A stretch of DNA of 32,650 bases from NCBI GenBank assembly GCA_023428785.1, contig JAEYWU010000102.1:1-32650 (forward strand), in the 5' to 3' direction. The notes under the pieces are model-generated. The model did not search any database and was not told where the DNA came from. It worked only from the letters and a program-made list of their open reading frames with translations. The position numbers and the translations under genes were made by a program. This DNA is from Pseudomonadota bacterium (lineage in GTDB: Bacteria; Pseudomonadota; Alphaproteobacteria; Caulobacterales; Caulobacteraceae). Of the stretch, positions 1 to 6,124 are shown piece by piece (the first letter of the stretch is position 1; each line of letters opens with the position of its first letter).

Positions 1-29
1 CGACCCACCCCCCCGTCCATTCCTCGCCT

Positions 30-56
30 CCGGGGCGGGCTTGCACCCCGCCCCGG
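30..56. repeat. GC-rich hairpin
   Basis: Two perfect 10-bp arms, CCGGGGCGGG and CCCGCCCCGG, are separated by a 7-base loop. No T-run follows on either strand, so it is not a convincing intrinsic terminator. It could still mark the end of a gene that lies left of the window. Confidence 0.45.
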
Positions 57-159
57 ATGTGGGCCTGAAGCTCCAGCGCGGCCTGAAGGCGCGCCTGGCG
101 AGCTTCGTTAGAAACCTAAAGCCGCAGCCCAGAGCGTCCGCAATAACCATCAGCGTGGC

Positions 160-194
160 CAGACTAGTTTACATGTTAGACTAGTCTGTGATAT
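160..194 (+). promoter_or_regulatory. Putative promoter with overlapping repressor operator
   Basis: A perfect inverted repeat has arms CAGACTAGT (160-168) and ACTAGTCTG (180-188) with an 11-base spacer. The right arm contains the palindrome AGACTAGTCT. A -35-like TTTACA (168-173) and a -10-like TGATAT (189-194), 15 bases apart, straddle the repeat. A dimer bound here would block the promoter. Repeats of this size in this position are typical of TetR- or MarR-family repressors (family knowledge). The next gene downstream is the acyltransferase at 223. No regulator gene is visible beside it, although one may lie left of the window. Confidence 0.5.
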
Positions 195-222
195 CCGGCC
201 GGTAGCGCCGGAGATCCTCGCC

Positions 223-1443
223 ATGTCCTCGATCCACCCCACACCCGTCGAACGTCTGCACGGCCTCGACGCGCTGCGTGGCGGCGCCCTGCTCTTGGGC
301 GTCGTCCTGCACGCTAGCCTTTCGTTCTTCCCTGAGCAGACCTGGATCGTCGCAGACGACAGCCGTTCGATCGGCGCGGCCGCGATCTTCTTCGCCATCC
401 ATCTATTCCGGATGACGGCCTTCTTCCTGATCGCCGGCTTGTTCGCCCACATGATGCTGGCCCGGCGCGGCTGGCTGGGATTTGCGCGTGACCGCCTGTC
501 ACGCATCGGCGGACCGCTGGCGGTCTTCTGGGCGCCCGTCATGGCTGGAATCATCACCGCCCTTGTGTGGAACGCCTACGTCCAGGGCTGGGTCACGCCC
601 GGCGCCGAGCCGCCGCCCCCGCCGACCTATGACTGGACCAACTTCCCCCTGACCCACCTGTGGTTTCTGTGGGTCCTGCTGATCTTCTACGCCGCCGTCC
701 TGAGCCTCAGGGCGCCCTTCGCCCTGCTGGATCGCTCGGGCGGCTGGGGCCGAATGATCGACCGCCTGACCGGAGCCCTGATCGGCCCGTGGACCCCGGT
801 GATCCTCGCCGCCCCCTTGGCCGTCGCCCTGTGGCTGGATCCTGCCTGGATCCCCTTCTTCGCTGTCCCGACCCCGGACGAAGGGATCGTGCCCGACATC
901 GCCGCCTTCGTCGGCTTTGGTCTGGCCTTCGGCATGGGCTTCCTGATTGACCGTCGCCGCGACCTTTTCAACCGGATCGCGGCCTGGTGGCCCGTATTCC
1001 TCGGCCTGGCGACGGGGTCCGGCGTGACCGCCTGGATGCTGGCCGGCGGCCCGGTCATCGAGCCCCTGGTCGAGCCCACCGTCGACAAGGCTCTCGCTGC
1101 CGCTGTCACGGCCCTTGCGGTCTACAGTTCAGCGCTCGCGGCCATGGGGCTGTGCCTGCGATTCCTGTCGGGCCACAGCGCCTGGCGGCGGTATCTCGCC
1201 GACGCCTCCTACTGGGTCTACATCCTGCACCTGCCGCTGGTGATGCTGGCCCAGGTCTGGATCCAGGACTGGTCAGGTCCGTGGTGGCTCAAGCTGGCGG
1301 GCGTGTCTCTGGGCGTGCTGGCGATCTGTCTGATCACCTATGAGCTCCTGATCCGGCACAGTTTCATGGGCCGTTTGCTGAACGGCCGGCGCATTCCGTG
1401 GCGCGGGGCCGCGCCCGATCCCGTCGCCGTTCCCGCCGAATAG
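223..1443 (+). CDS. Acyltransferase family 3 (OpgC/MdoC-like) membrane protein
   Basis: A 406-residue polytopic membrane protein of the acyltransferase-3 family. These inner-membrane enzymes move acyl groups such as acetyl or succinyl onto sugars, glycans or other exported molecules. The N-terminal signature RLHGLDALRGGALLLGVVLH is present, with His30 in the position of the family's essential histidine, followed by about ten hydrophobic segments. The pattern NFPLTHLWFLWVLLIFY and the C-terminal YLADASYWVYILHLPLV are typical of OpgC-like members. The ATG at 223 places translation about 30 bases after the putative -10. The gene stands alone and the next start is at 1508. The operator-like repeat upstream suggests control by a repressor. 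The substrate cannot be read from the sequence. Confidence 0.85.
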   Translation: MSSIHPTPVERLHGLDALRGGALLLGVVLHASLSFFPEQTWIVADDSRSIGAAAIFFAIHLFRMTAFFLIAGLFAHMMLARRGWLGFARDRLSRIGGPLAVFWAPVMAGIITALVWNAYVQGWVTPGAEPPPPPTYDWTNFPLTHLWFLWVLLIFYAAVLSLRAPFALLDRSGGWGRMIDRLTGALIGPWTPVILAAPLAVALWLDPAWIPFFAVPTPDEGIVPDIAAFVGFGLAFGMGFLIDRRRDLFNRIAAWWPVFLGLATGSGVTAWMLAGGPVIEPLVEPTVDKALAAAVTALAVYSSALAAMGLCLRFLSGHSAWRRYLADASYWVYILHLPLVMLAQVWIQDWSGPWWLKLAGVSLGVLAICLITYELLIRHSFMGRLLNGRRIPWRGAAPDPVAVPAE

Positions 1444-1507
1444 CTTGCCAACCTCGCCCGGCTCGTTCACCCCACGAACGCACCGCGCCCTTCCGAGAGC
1501 AGCCGCC

Positions 1508-2149
1508 ATGCCAACCAAGCCGCGATCCACGACGCCGCAGGACGATCTGGCCTTCATGCGAGCCATCGTCGAGGGCGACAGCCGCCCGCCGGTCACGCTC
1601 GCCATCTGCTACCTGGCCGGCGGGGTGCTCTATGGCGTCCAGTGCCTGTTCCACATCGGTCAGATCGTGGGCCTCATCCGCTGGCCCGAGTTGGCCAACC
1701 TGGTCTTTCTGATCGCTATCACGGGGACCTTCCTCGCCATCCTGACCTGGGCGATCATCGAGGACCGCCGCACTGGACAGGGCGCGCGCGGGCCGATGGC
1801 CAGCCGGACGATGAGCGCCGCCTTCTCGTCCGCCGGCATGGCCAATACGGCCGTGCTGATCATCTTCGGCTTCGGGGCGGCGCGCGATCAGGACTTCGCC
1901 ATCTGGCTCTACTACGCCTCCATCATCTTCGCCCTTCAGGCCGCCGCCTGGCTGATGGCCTGGACGCTGCGCAAGAAGCTCTGGATGCTGCTCACCGCCC
2001 TGGGCGGCTGGGTAGCGGCGGTCGCGCTGGGCCTGCTAGTTCGCGAGCCGGTCCTCTACCTTTGTGTCTGCACCGCCGCCCTCTTCCTGCTCTTCGCAGG
2101 GCCGGGGATCATCCTCTTCCGCGCCGCCCGCGCGCCTCGGGCGGCCTGA
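1508..2149 (+). CDS. Six-helix membrane protein of unknown function
   Basis: A 213-residue protein with six predicted membrane segments, roughly residues 30-52, 63-85, 106-124, 131-150, 157-176 and 180-203, and a hydrophilic N-terminus. I do not recognise a named family. I chose the ATG at 1508, which has a weak GAGAG ribosome site upstream; an in-frame TTG at 1445 would add a basic, unstructured 21-residue leader. The gene is followed after six bases by a small winged-helix regulator that is itself fused by overlap to folP, so all three probably share one transcript. A membrane protein next to a winged-helix partner often forms a sensing or self-regulating pair, but that is inference here. 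Confidence 0.75.
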   Translation: MPTKPRSTTPQDDLAFMRAIVEGDSRPPVTLAICYLAGGVLYGVQCLFHIGQIVGLIRWPELANLVFLIAITGTFLAILTWAIIEDRRTGQGARGPMASRTMSAAFSSAGMANTAVLIIFGFGAARDQDFAIWLYYASIIFALQAAAWLMAWTLRKKLWMLLTALGGWVAAVALGLLVREPVLYLCVCTAALFLLFAGPGIILFRAARAPRAA

Positions 2150-2155
2150 TCGCCG

Positions 2156-2458
2156 ATGAGTCTGGGCGATCTCGGCAAGATCGATGACGTCATCCACGGC
2201 CGCATGCGGCTGGGGATCATGGTCTATCTCGCCGACGTCGAGACCGCCGACTTCGTCGAGCTCAAGACGGTTCTTGAGGCCACCCAGGGCAATCTGTCGG
2301 TCCACCTCAAGAAGCTGGAGGAGGCGGGCTATGTCGCCATCGACAAGAGCTTCAAGGACAACAGGCCCCTGACCCGTGCGACCATCACGCCCCAGGGCCG
2401 TCGAGCCTTCGCCGCCTATCTTGAGGCCATCGGCAATCTGATCGGGGGGCGGGGCTGA
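2156..2458 (+). CDS. Small winged-helix transcriptional regulator
   Basis: A 100-residue protein that is almost entirely one winged-helix DNA-binding domain, of the kind seen in stand-alone HTH_34/MarR-like regulators. The recognition-helix region reads TQGNLSVHLKKLEEAGYVAI (residues about 43-62), followed by a basic wing (KSFKDNRPLTRATITPQGRR). No ligand domain is visible, so any signal would have to reach it through a partner, possibly the membrane protein just upstream. Its TGA overlaps the folP ATG (ATGA at 2457-2460 region), giving translational coupling. Homologues paired with a small membrane protein occur in related genomes from memory. The target is unknown, and autoregulation is a reasonable guess. 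Confidence 0.8.
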   Translation: MSLGDLGKIDDVIHGRMRLGIMVYLADVETADFVELKTVLEATQGNLSVHLKKLEEAGYVAIDKSFKDNRPLTRATITPQGRRAFAAYLEAIGNLIGGRG

Positions 2459-3276
2459 TGGCGCCCCAGGTGATGGGCATCGTCAACGTCACGCCCGACA
2501 GTTTCTCGGATGGTGGCCGTTTCAGCGCCCTGGAACGGGCTATCGACCACGCCATGGGCTTGGTGGCGGACGGCGCCGACATCCTCGACATCGGCGGTGA
2601 GAGCACCCGCCCCGGGGCCCAGCCCGTCGGAGTAGCCGAGGAAATCGATCGCGTCGTTCCCCTGATCGAGGCGGTGCGGGCGCGCTGGGCCGGTCCGATC
2701 TCGATCGACACCATGAAGCCGGAGGTCGCGCGCGCCGCTGTCGAGGCCGGCGCCGGCATCTGGAACGACGTCAGCGCCCTCGGCTTCTCACCCGACAGCC
2801 TCCGCGTCGCGCCAGAGCTCGGCTGCACCGTCGCCCTGATGCACATGCAGGGAGAGCCACGCACCATGCAGGCCGCGCCGGTCTATGAGGATGTGGTCTC
2901 TGAGGTCGCCACCTACCTGACCGGCCGCGCCGAGGCCGCTATGGCGGCGGGCGTGGCCCGTGACCGCATCTGGCTGGATCCCGGCATCGGCTTCGGCAAG
3001 ACAGTCGATCACAATCTGGCCCTGACCACCGGGCTCGAAGCCCTCACCGCCACGGGCTTTCCGGTCCTCTACGGCGCAAGCCGCAAGCGCACGATTTCTG
3101 CGATAGACCCGACGGCGACCGACCCGATGGACCGTTTGGGCGGCTCCCTCGCCCTGGCGCTAGAGGCCGCGCGCCGTGGCGCCACGGTTATCCGTGTGCA
3201 CGATGTGCGTCAGACGGTTCAGGCCCTGAAGGTTCAGGCGGCGCTGATCTGCCAGGAGACGCCGAAGCGGTCCTGA
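2458..3276 (+). CDS. folP: Dihydropteroate synthase
   Basis: The 272-residue enzyme joins p-aminobenzoate to 6-hydroxymethyl-7,8-dihydropterin pyrophosphate to make dihydropteroate in cytosolic folate synthesis; it is the sulfonamide target. All family signatures are present: MGIVNVTPDSFSDGG near the start, ADILDIGGESTRPGA, SIDTMKPEVA, IWNDVSAL, LMHMQGEPRTMQ, WLDPGIGFGKTVDHNL and GASRKRTI. The length is normal for DHPS. The start ATG overlaps the stop of the winged-helix gene by one base, so folP is the last gene of a three-gene operon. The usual Caulobacterales partner glmM does not follow. The 3' end overlaps the convergent VOC gene by 43 bases. Confidence 0.97.
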   Translation: MAPQVMGIVNVTPDSFSDGGRFSALERAIDHAMGLVADGADILDIGGESTRPGAQPVGVAEEIDRVVPLIEAVRARWAGPISIDTMKPEVARAAVEAGAGIWNDVSALGFSPDSLRVAPELGCTVALMHMQGEPRTMQAAPVYEDVVSEVATYLTGRAEAAMAAGVARDRIWLDPGIGFGKTVDHNLALTTGLEALTATGFPVLYGASRKRTISAIDPTATDPMDRLGGSLALALEAARRGATVIRVHDVRQTVQALKVQAALICQETPKRS

Positions 3277-3614
3277 ACCCAGGCATAGCGCTGCGCGAAC
3301 GGGTATTCGCCCGCCGGCATCAGCACCTTGCCGCCCTCGGCCATCAAGCCGGCCGTCCGATCGACCACGTCGGGCGTCTCAACGGTCAGGAAGATCGATA
3401 TCGAGGGCGTGAAGTCGAAATCGTGCACCGGCGGGGAATCGAAGGCCATGATCTCCAGGTCGCCGACAGCCAGGCGCGCCGTGGCCACCCCCGAGCCATC
3501 GGGCGTGCGCTCCAGAGCCACGATGCGCGCGTCAGGCAGGGACGCGGCGTAGAGGTTCAGCGCCTCCTCCGCCCGGCCCGTGAACATCAGAAACGGGTTT
3601 GCGCGCGTCGTCAT
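3234..3614 (-). CDS. PhnB-like VOC family protein
   Basis: A 126-residue protein of the glyoxalase/VOC superfamily, PhnB-like (the family once mislabelled 3-demethylubiquinone methyltransferase). The N-terminal NPFLMFTGRAEEALNLYAAS and C-terminal YAWVQDRFGVSWQI blocks are diagnostic. Members are metal-site or ligand-binding folds whose substrates are mostly unknown. The start at 3614 overlaps the TGA of the SRPBCC gene upstream (ATGA), and it is the last gene of the ArsR cassette. Its last 43 bases lie antisense to the end of folP, with which it is convergent. PhnB-like and SRPBCC genes often travel together behind ArsR regulators (family knowledge). The substrate is unknown. Confidence 0.88.
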   Translation of the reverse strand: MTTRANPFLMFTGRAEEALNLYAASLPDARIVALERTPDGSGVATARLAVGDLEIMAFDSPPVHDFDFTPSISIFLTVETPDVVDRTAGLMAEGGKVLMPAGEYPFAQRYAWVQDRFGVSWQISAA

Positions 3615-4042
3615 TCGAGAACTCCCTTTAGACTGTCGAGGATCATCGACCAGCCGGCGGCGCTGCGGTCGGCGTAGTCCGACCATTCCGGCGCCAGGTC
3701 GTGGGAGAGCACGACATCGCAGCCGTCGCCCGAAGTCCGGATGTCGACCGTCACACGCGTACGCTCATCGTCGGCCTCATCGACCCAGAAGTCGAAGACG
3801 ATCCGGTGGGGCCGATCCAGGACGATGAACTCGCCCCAGTGGTGGGCCGGTCCGCCTTCGCGGTCCTCCACGATGAGGAAGTGGCCGCCCGGGCGCGGGT
3901 CATAGTCACAGCGAGCCAAGCTTCCGGCGGAAGTCCGGAACAGCCAGTCGCCGGCCCGTCCCGGATCGACGAAGGCGTCGAACACGCGCTCGGGCGGATG
4001 CCGGAAATGCTTTTCGACCCGAACCTCGGTGGCGGCGCTCAT
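3611..4042 (-). CDS. SRPBCC (AHSA1-like) protein 3 of cassette
   Basis: A 143-residue single-domain START/Bet v1-like protein of the AHSA1/SRPBCC family. The opening VEKHFRHPPERVFDAFVDPG and the GGHFLIVEDREGG and HHWGEFIVLDRPHRIVFDFW blocks fit the family, and the end WSMILDSLKGVLE is the usual C-terminal helix. I chose the ATG at 4042 because it forms an ATGA overlap with the TGA of the preceding SRPBCC gene, whereas the in-frame start at 4054 would lengthen the overlap. Such proteins bind small hydrophobic ligands or act as stress co-factors. No ligand can be assigned. It is diverged from the two sister genes, so the three are not recent copies. Confidence 0.87.
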   Translation of the reverse strand: MSAATEVRVEKHFRHPPERVFDAFVDPGRAGDWLFRTSAGSLARCDYDPRPGGHFLIVEDREGGPAHHWGEFIVLDRPHRIVFDFWVDEADDERTRVTVDIRTSGDGCDVVLSHDLAPEWSDYADRSAAGWSMILDSLKGVLE

Positions 4043-4503
4043 CGGCCGGCCCATTCAGGTTTTCTGTGATCGGGATGACGGTCCTCGACGAAGCCCGGCT
4101 CGATCCCGTGCTCAAGCCATATCTTGGCTCCGGCCAGGACCAGGGCGAAGCCGCCGGTCGAATCCAGCGCCTGGGCTACCGGATCGTCGCCGTGGAAGCC
4201 GCGATTTGTGACCGTGACCCAGGTGCTCTCGCCGCGCGCCTGGAAGGTCCACTCGACCTCTGTAGGATCATCCAGATCCCAGTCGATCAGGATGCGCCGG
4301 TTGGGCTCGAGGGCCTTCACCCGCACGTCAGAACCGGCGCCGTACATCTCCCAGTCCCAGCGCACGACTGCATCGGGCTCCAGCCGCCCCGATCCCTTCG
4401 AGAACCAGAAGCGGTGCGTCACCACCGGATCGACGAAGGCTTCGAACACCTCAGCTAACGGTCGCCGGATCAGCATGCCCGCCTCGGCCTGCGGCTCTGG
4501 CAT
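4039..4503 (-). CDS. SRPBCC (AHSA1-like) protein 2 of cassette
   Basis: A 154-residue SRPBCC-domain protein. Residues 9-30 (AGMLIRRPLAEVFEAFVDPV region) give the first strand and helix of the fold, followed by HRFWFSKGSGRLEPDAVVRW and WTFQARGESTWVTVTNRGF. It ends in a helix and a charged tail. The ATG at 4503 forms TGATG with the stop of the upstream SRPBCC gene; a TTG one codon earlier is a weaker choice. Downstream it overlaps the third SRPBCC gene by four bases. Three different SRPBCC domains in one transcript suggest either separate ligands or a multi-step handling pathway, but the sequence does not say which. Confidence 0.87.
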   Translation of the reverse strand: MPEPQAEAGMLIRRPLAEVFEAFVDPVVTHRFWFSKGSGRLEPDAVVRWDWEMYGAGSDVRVKALEPNRRILIDWDLDDPTEVEWTFQARGESTWVTVTNRGFHGDDPVAQALDSTGGFALVLAGAKIWLEHGIEPGFVEDRHPDHRKPEWAGR

Positions 4504-5093
4504 CAATCGCGCCAGTCGTTGCTGTAGGGCCGCTTGTGACCACCGTCCTCAAGCCGCGCGGCATAGGCGCCGCGCAGGGCGAACCAGCGATCCCAGTCCC
4601 ACGGATGGCGCACGCCCAGCGCCGCGTCGTCGAGACCCTCCATGTGGTGCTGCCAGCCGGCCAGGACGTTCTTGCGGGCGTCGGTCCAGGTCTGTGGCAC
4701 CCGGTGGCGCAGCGACAGATGGGTGCCGTCGCCGTCGGGCGTCAGAATCCAGGAGACGACCGAGGCTGGATTGCTGCCGAAGGTGTGGTCAAAGCGCGTG
4801 ATCGGCTCAACGCGCAGCACCTGGTTGGACTGGCGGCGCTTCTCCGGCGTGTCCGGCATGAAGTCGTTGTCGGGCTGGCGGAAGTTCAGCTCCATCCGGC
4901 CGCCGGCTTCCAGGTCTATCTCCGCCTCAGCCAGCCAGCAGGCCAGCCCCTCCGGCGTCGTCAGGGCGCGCCAGACCCGCTCGGGCGAATGACGCAGCCG
5001 TCGCTCGAAGGCGATCTCCCATCCGCCGTCCTCCAGGGCGCGAACCGTCCCGGCGTCGGCGCCCAGCTGCGCGCGCGTCATTGTATCGGTCAT
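4503..5093 (-). CDS. SRPBCC (AHSA1-like) protein 1 of cassette
   Basis: A 196-residue SRPBCC/AHSA1-family protein and the first of three. The core block IAFERRLRHSPERVWRALTT, then the GGRMELNFR and FDHTFG blocks and the W-rich NVLAGWQHHMEGLDDAALG helix, are typical of the ArsR-associated AHSA1 group. It carries about 30 extra residues at the N-terminus and about 30 at the C-terminus compared with its downstream sisters. Its ATG at 5093 overlaps the stop of the ArsR gene by four bases. Pairs of ArsR regulator and SRPBCC protein are common in bacteria, so this is probably the original partner of the regulator. Its ligand is unknown. Confidence 0.88.
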   Translation of the reverse strand: MTDTMTRAQLGADAGTVRALEDGGWEIAFERRLRHSPERVWRALTTPEGLACWLAEAEIDLEAGGRMELNFRQPDNDFMPDTPEKRRQSNQVLRVEPITRFDHTFGSNPASVVSWILTPDGDGTHLSLRHRVPQTWTDARKNVLAGWQHHMEGLDDAALGVRHPWDWDRWFALRGAYAARLEDGGHKRPYSNDWRD

Positions 5094-5401
5094 TGCGGAA
5101 ACTCCCGGTCGAGGTGAGCCTCGAGCGCGTCGAGGCGTTGGGTCCAGAACTGGCGATAGCGGTCGAGCCAGCGGTCGATCTCGCGCAGCCGGGTCGGATT
5201 GAGGCTGTAGAGCCGCCGTGTCGCGTCCTTGCGGACGTTCACCAGCCCGGCCTCACGCAGCACCCGAAGGTGTCGCGACACGCCCGGCTGACTGATGCCC
5301 AGCAGCGGGGTGAAATCCCCCGCCGGCCGCTCTCCGTCGGCCAGAACATCGAGGATGCGGCGGCGGCCAGGATCAGCGAGCGTTTCGAATACGGCGTCCA
5401 T
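5090..5401 (-). CDS. ArsR-family transcriptional regulator
   Basis: A 103-residue ArsR/SmtB-type winged-helix repressor. The N-terminal DAVFETLADPGRRRILDVLA, the recognition helix ISQPGVSRHLRVLREAGLV (residues about 36-54) and the wing RKDATRRLYSLNP are characteristic of the non-metal ArsR group linked to SRPBCC genes. There is no CxC metal site in the recognition helix, so a metal signal is unlikely. It is the first gene of a five-gene operon (regulator, three SRPBCC, one VOC) in which every junction overlaps. The AT-rich region just upstream probably contains its promoter and autoregulatory site. The inducing signal is not known. Confidence 0.92.
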   Translation of the reverse strand: MDAVFETLADPGRRRILDVLADGERPAGDFTPLLGISQPGVSRHLRVLREAGLVNVRKDATRRLYSLNPTRLREIDRWLDRYRQFWTQRLDALEAHLDREFPQ

Positions 5402-5406
5402 GCGCC

Positions 5407-5450
5407 ATTAAATGCATATCTAGCTATATACCGTCAACGTTATATATAAA
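5407..5450 (-). promoter_or_regulatory. AT-rich control region of the ArsR cassette
   Basis: About 44 bases of very AT-rich sequence stand out from the GC-rich surroundings. They hold the perfect palindrome TTATATATAA (5440-5449) and an imperfect one, TATCTAGCTATATA (5417-5430), centred on TAGCTA. On the minus strand a TTGACG lies at 5432-5437, a possible -35 element. No -10 with good spacing is obvious; CATTTA at 17 bases is the best. ArsR repressors bind AT-rich imperfect repeats across their own promoters (family knowledge), so this is the likely operator. Confidence 0.5.
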
Positions 5451-5504
5451 GGCGAACGGATAGCCCGGTGATCTGCGCGCGGCGATGAGTCAGAAACTGG
5501 GAGT

Positions 5505-5702
5505 CTAGCCGTCGCCCTGCTGGCTGCCGGTCAGGGCGGCGGAGACGGCGTCCATGGCGACGTTGAAGACGCCCGTGCCCTCGGCGGCGAAGGCTTGAAG
5601 CCCGCCGATGATGGCGATCGAGATCAGGGCCCCGATGAGGCCGTATTCGATGGCGGTGGCGCCCCGGCGATCCTTCAGGAGCCGGCGGATCAGACGTGTC
5701 AC
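5505..5702 (-). CDS. Flp/Fap-type IVb pilin subunit
   Basis: A 65-residue Flp-family pilin precursor. The leader MTRLIRRLLKDRRG ends at the prepilin peptidase site, and the mature protein starts ATAIEYGLIGALISIAIIGG with the conserved Glu at position 5. A short polar tail ends in GSQQGDG. In Caulobacterales such subunits form tight-adherence pili exported by the Cpa/Tad machine. The GTG at 5702 is chosen because a perfect AAAGGAGG site lies 6 bases upstream and the basic leader begins there; longer readings run into the mutT gene. It sits 17 bases after mutT, away from any visible cpa/tad gene, so it may be an extra pilin copy. A GANTC (CcrM-type) site overlaps the stop codon. Confidence 0.9.
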   Translation of the reverse strand: MTRLIRRLLKDRRGATAIEYGLIGALISIAIIGGLQAFAAEGTGVFNVAMDAVSAALTGSQQGDG

Positions 5703-5719
5703 ACTCCGCCTCCTTTCGG

Positions 5720-6124
5720 TCAGAGAAGGTCGCAGAGGTGCGCGACCAGAGGCAGGTCCGCCGGCGGCATGGGATAGTCCCGCAACCGCTGGGGACGTAC
5801 CCATTCCAGGGCCGCGTGATGCCGGTTTGTCACCACGCCATCCCATCGACGGCAAAGCCAGATTGGCATGAGAAGGTGAAAGGATTCGTAAGGGTGGCTG
5901 GCAAAAACGAAGGGGGCCAGGCAGGCCTCCTTGACCTGGATTCCCAGCTCCTCATCCAGCTCCCTGATAAGCGCGTCCTCGGGCCGCTCTCCCGGCTCGA
6001 CCTTGCCGCCGGGAAATTCCCATAGGCCCGCCAATGACTTGCCCTCAGGCCGCTGCGCGATGAGGACGCGGCCGTCGGTGTCGATCAGGGCCGCGGCGGC
6101 GACGAGGACGATGGGGAGGGTCAC
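5720..6124 (-). CDS. mutT: MutT-type Nudix hydrolase, probable 8-oxo-dGTP diphosphatase
   Basis: A 134-residue Nudix protein with a complete Nudix box at residues 40-62: G40, E46, then R54-E55-L56-x-E58-E59-L60-G61-I62. The opening VLVAAAALIDTDGRVLIAQR and LAGLWEFPGGKVE match MutT, which removes 8-oxo-dGTP from the nucleotide pool and so lowers A-to-C mutation. The length is normal. The start is GTG at 6124, overlapping the argJ stop as GTGA, so translation is coupled to argJ. The argJ-mutT order is common in Caulobacterales as I recall it. Assignment to MutT rather than another Nudix hydrolase rests on overall similarity, not on a tested substrate. Confidence 0.92.
   Translation of the reverse strand: MTLPIVLVAAAALIDTDGRVLIAQRPEGKSLAGLWEFPGGKVEPGERPEDALIRELDEELGIQVKEACLAPFVFASHPYESFHLLMPIWLCRRWDGVVTNRHHAALEWVRPQRLRDYPMPPADLPLVAHLCDLL

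Larger units (their letters stand above)
1..222. other. Left edge of window, no supported gene
   Basis: I see no gene here that I can support. On the minus strand one frame is open from about position 110 to the window edge and begins EARQARLQAALELQAHIRGG, which reads like a helical protein segment. It has no ATG, and a TAG lies just upstream of it. On the plus strand two frames run in from the edge and stop at 109-111 and 181-183, and could be tails of an upstream gene. The stretch carries a GC-rich hairpin (30-56) and the operator-like inverted repeat at 160-188. Confidence 0.4.
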
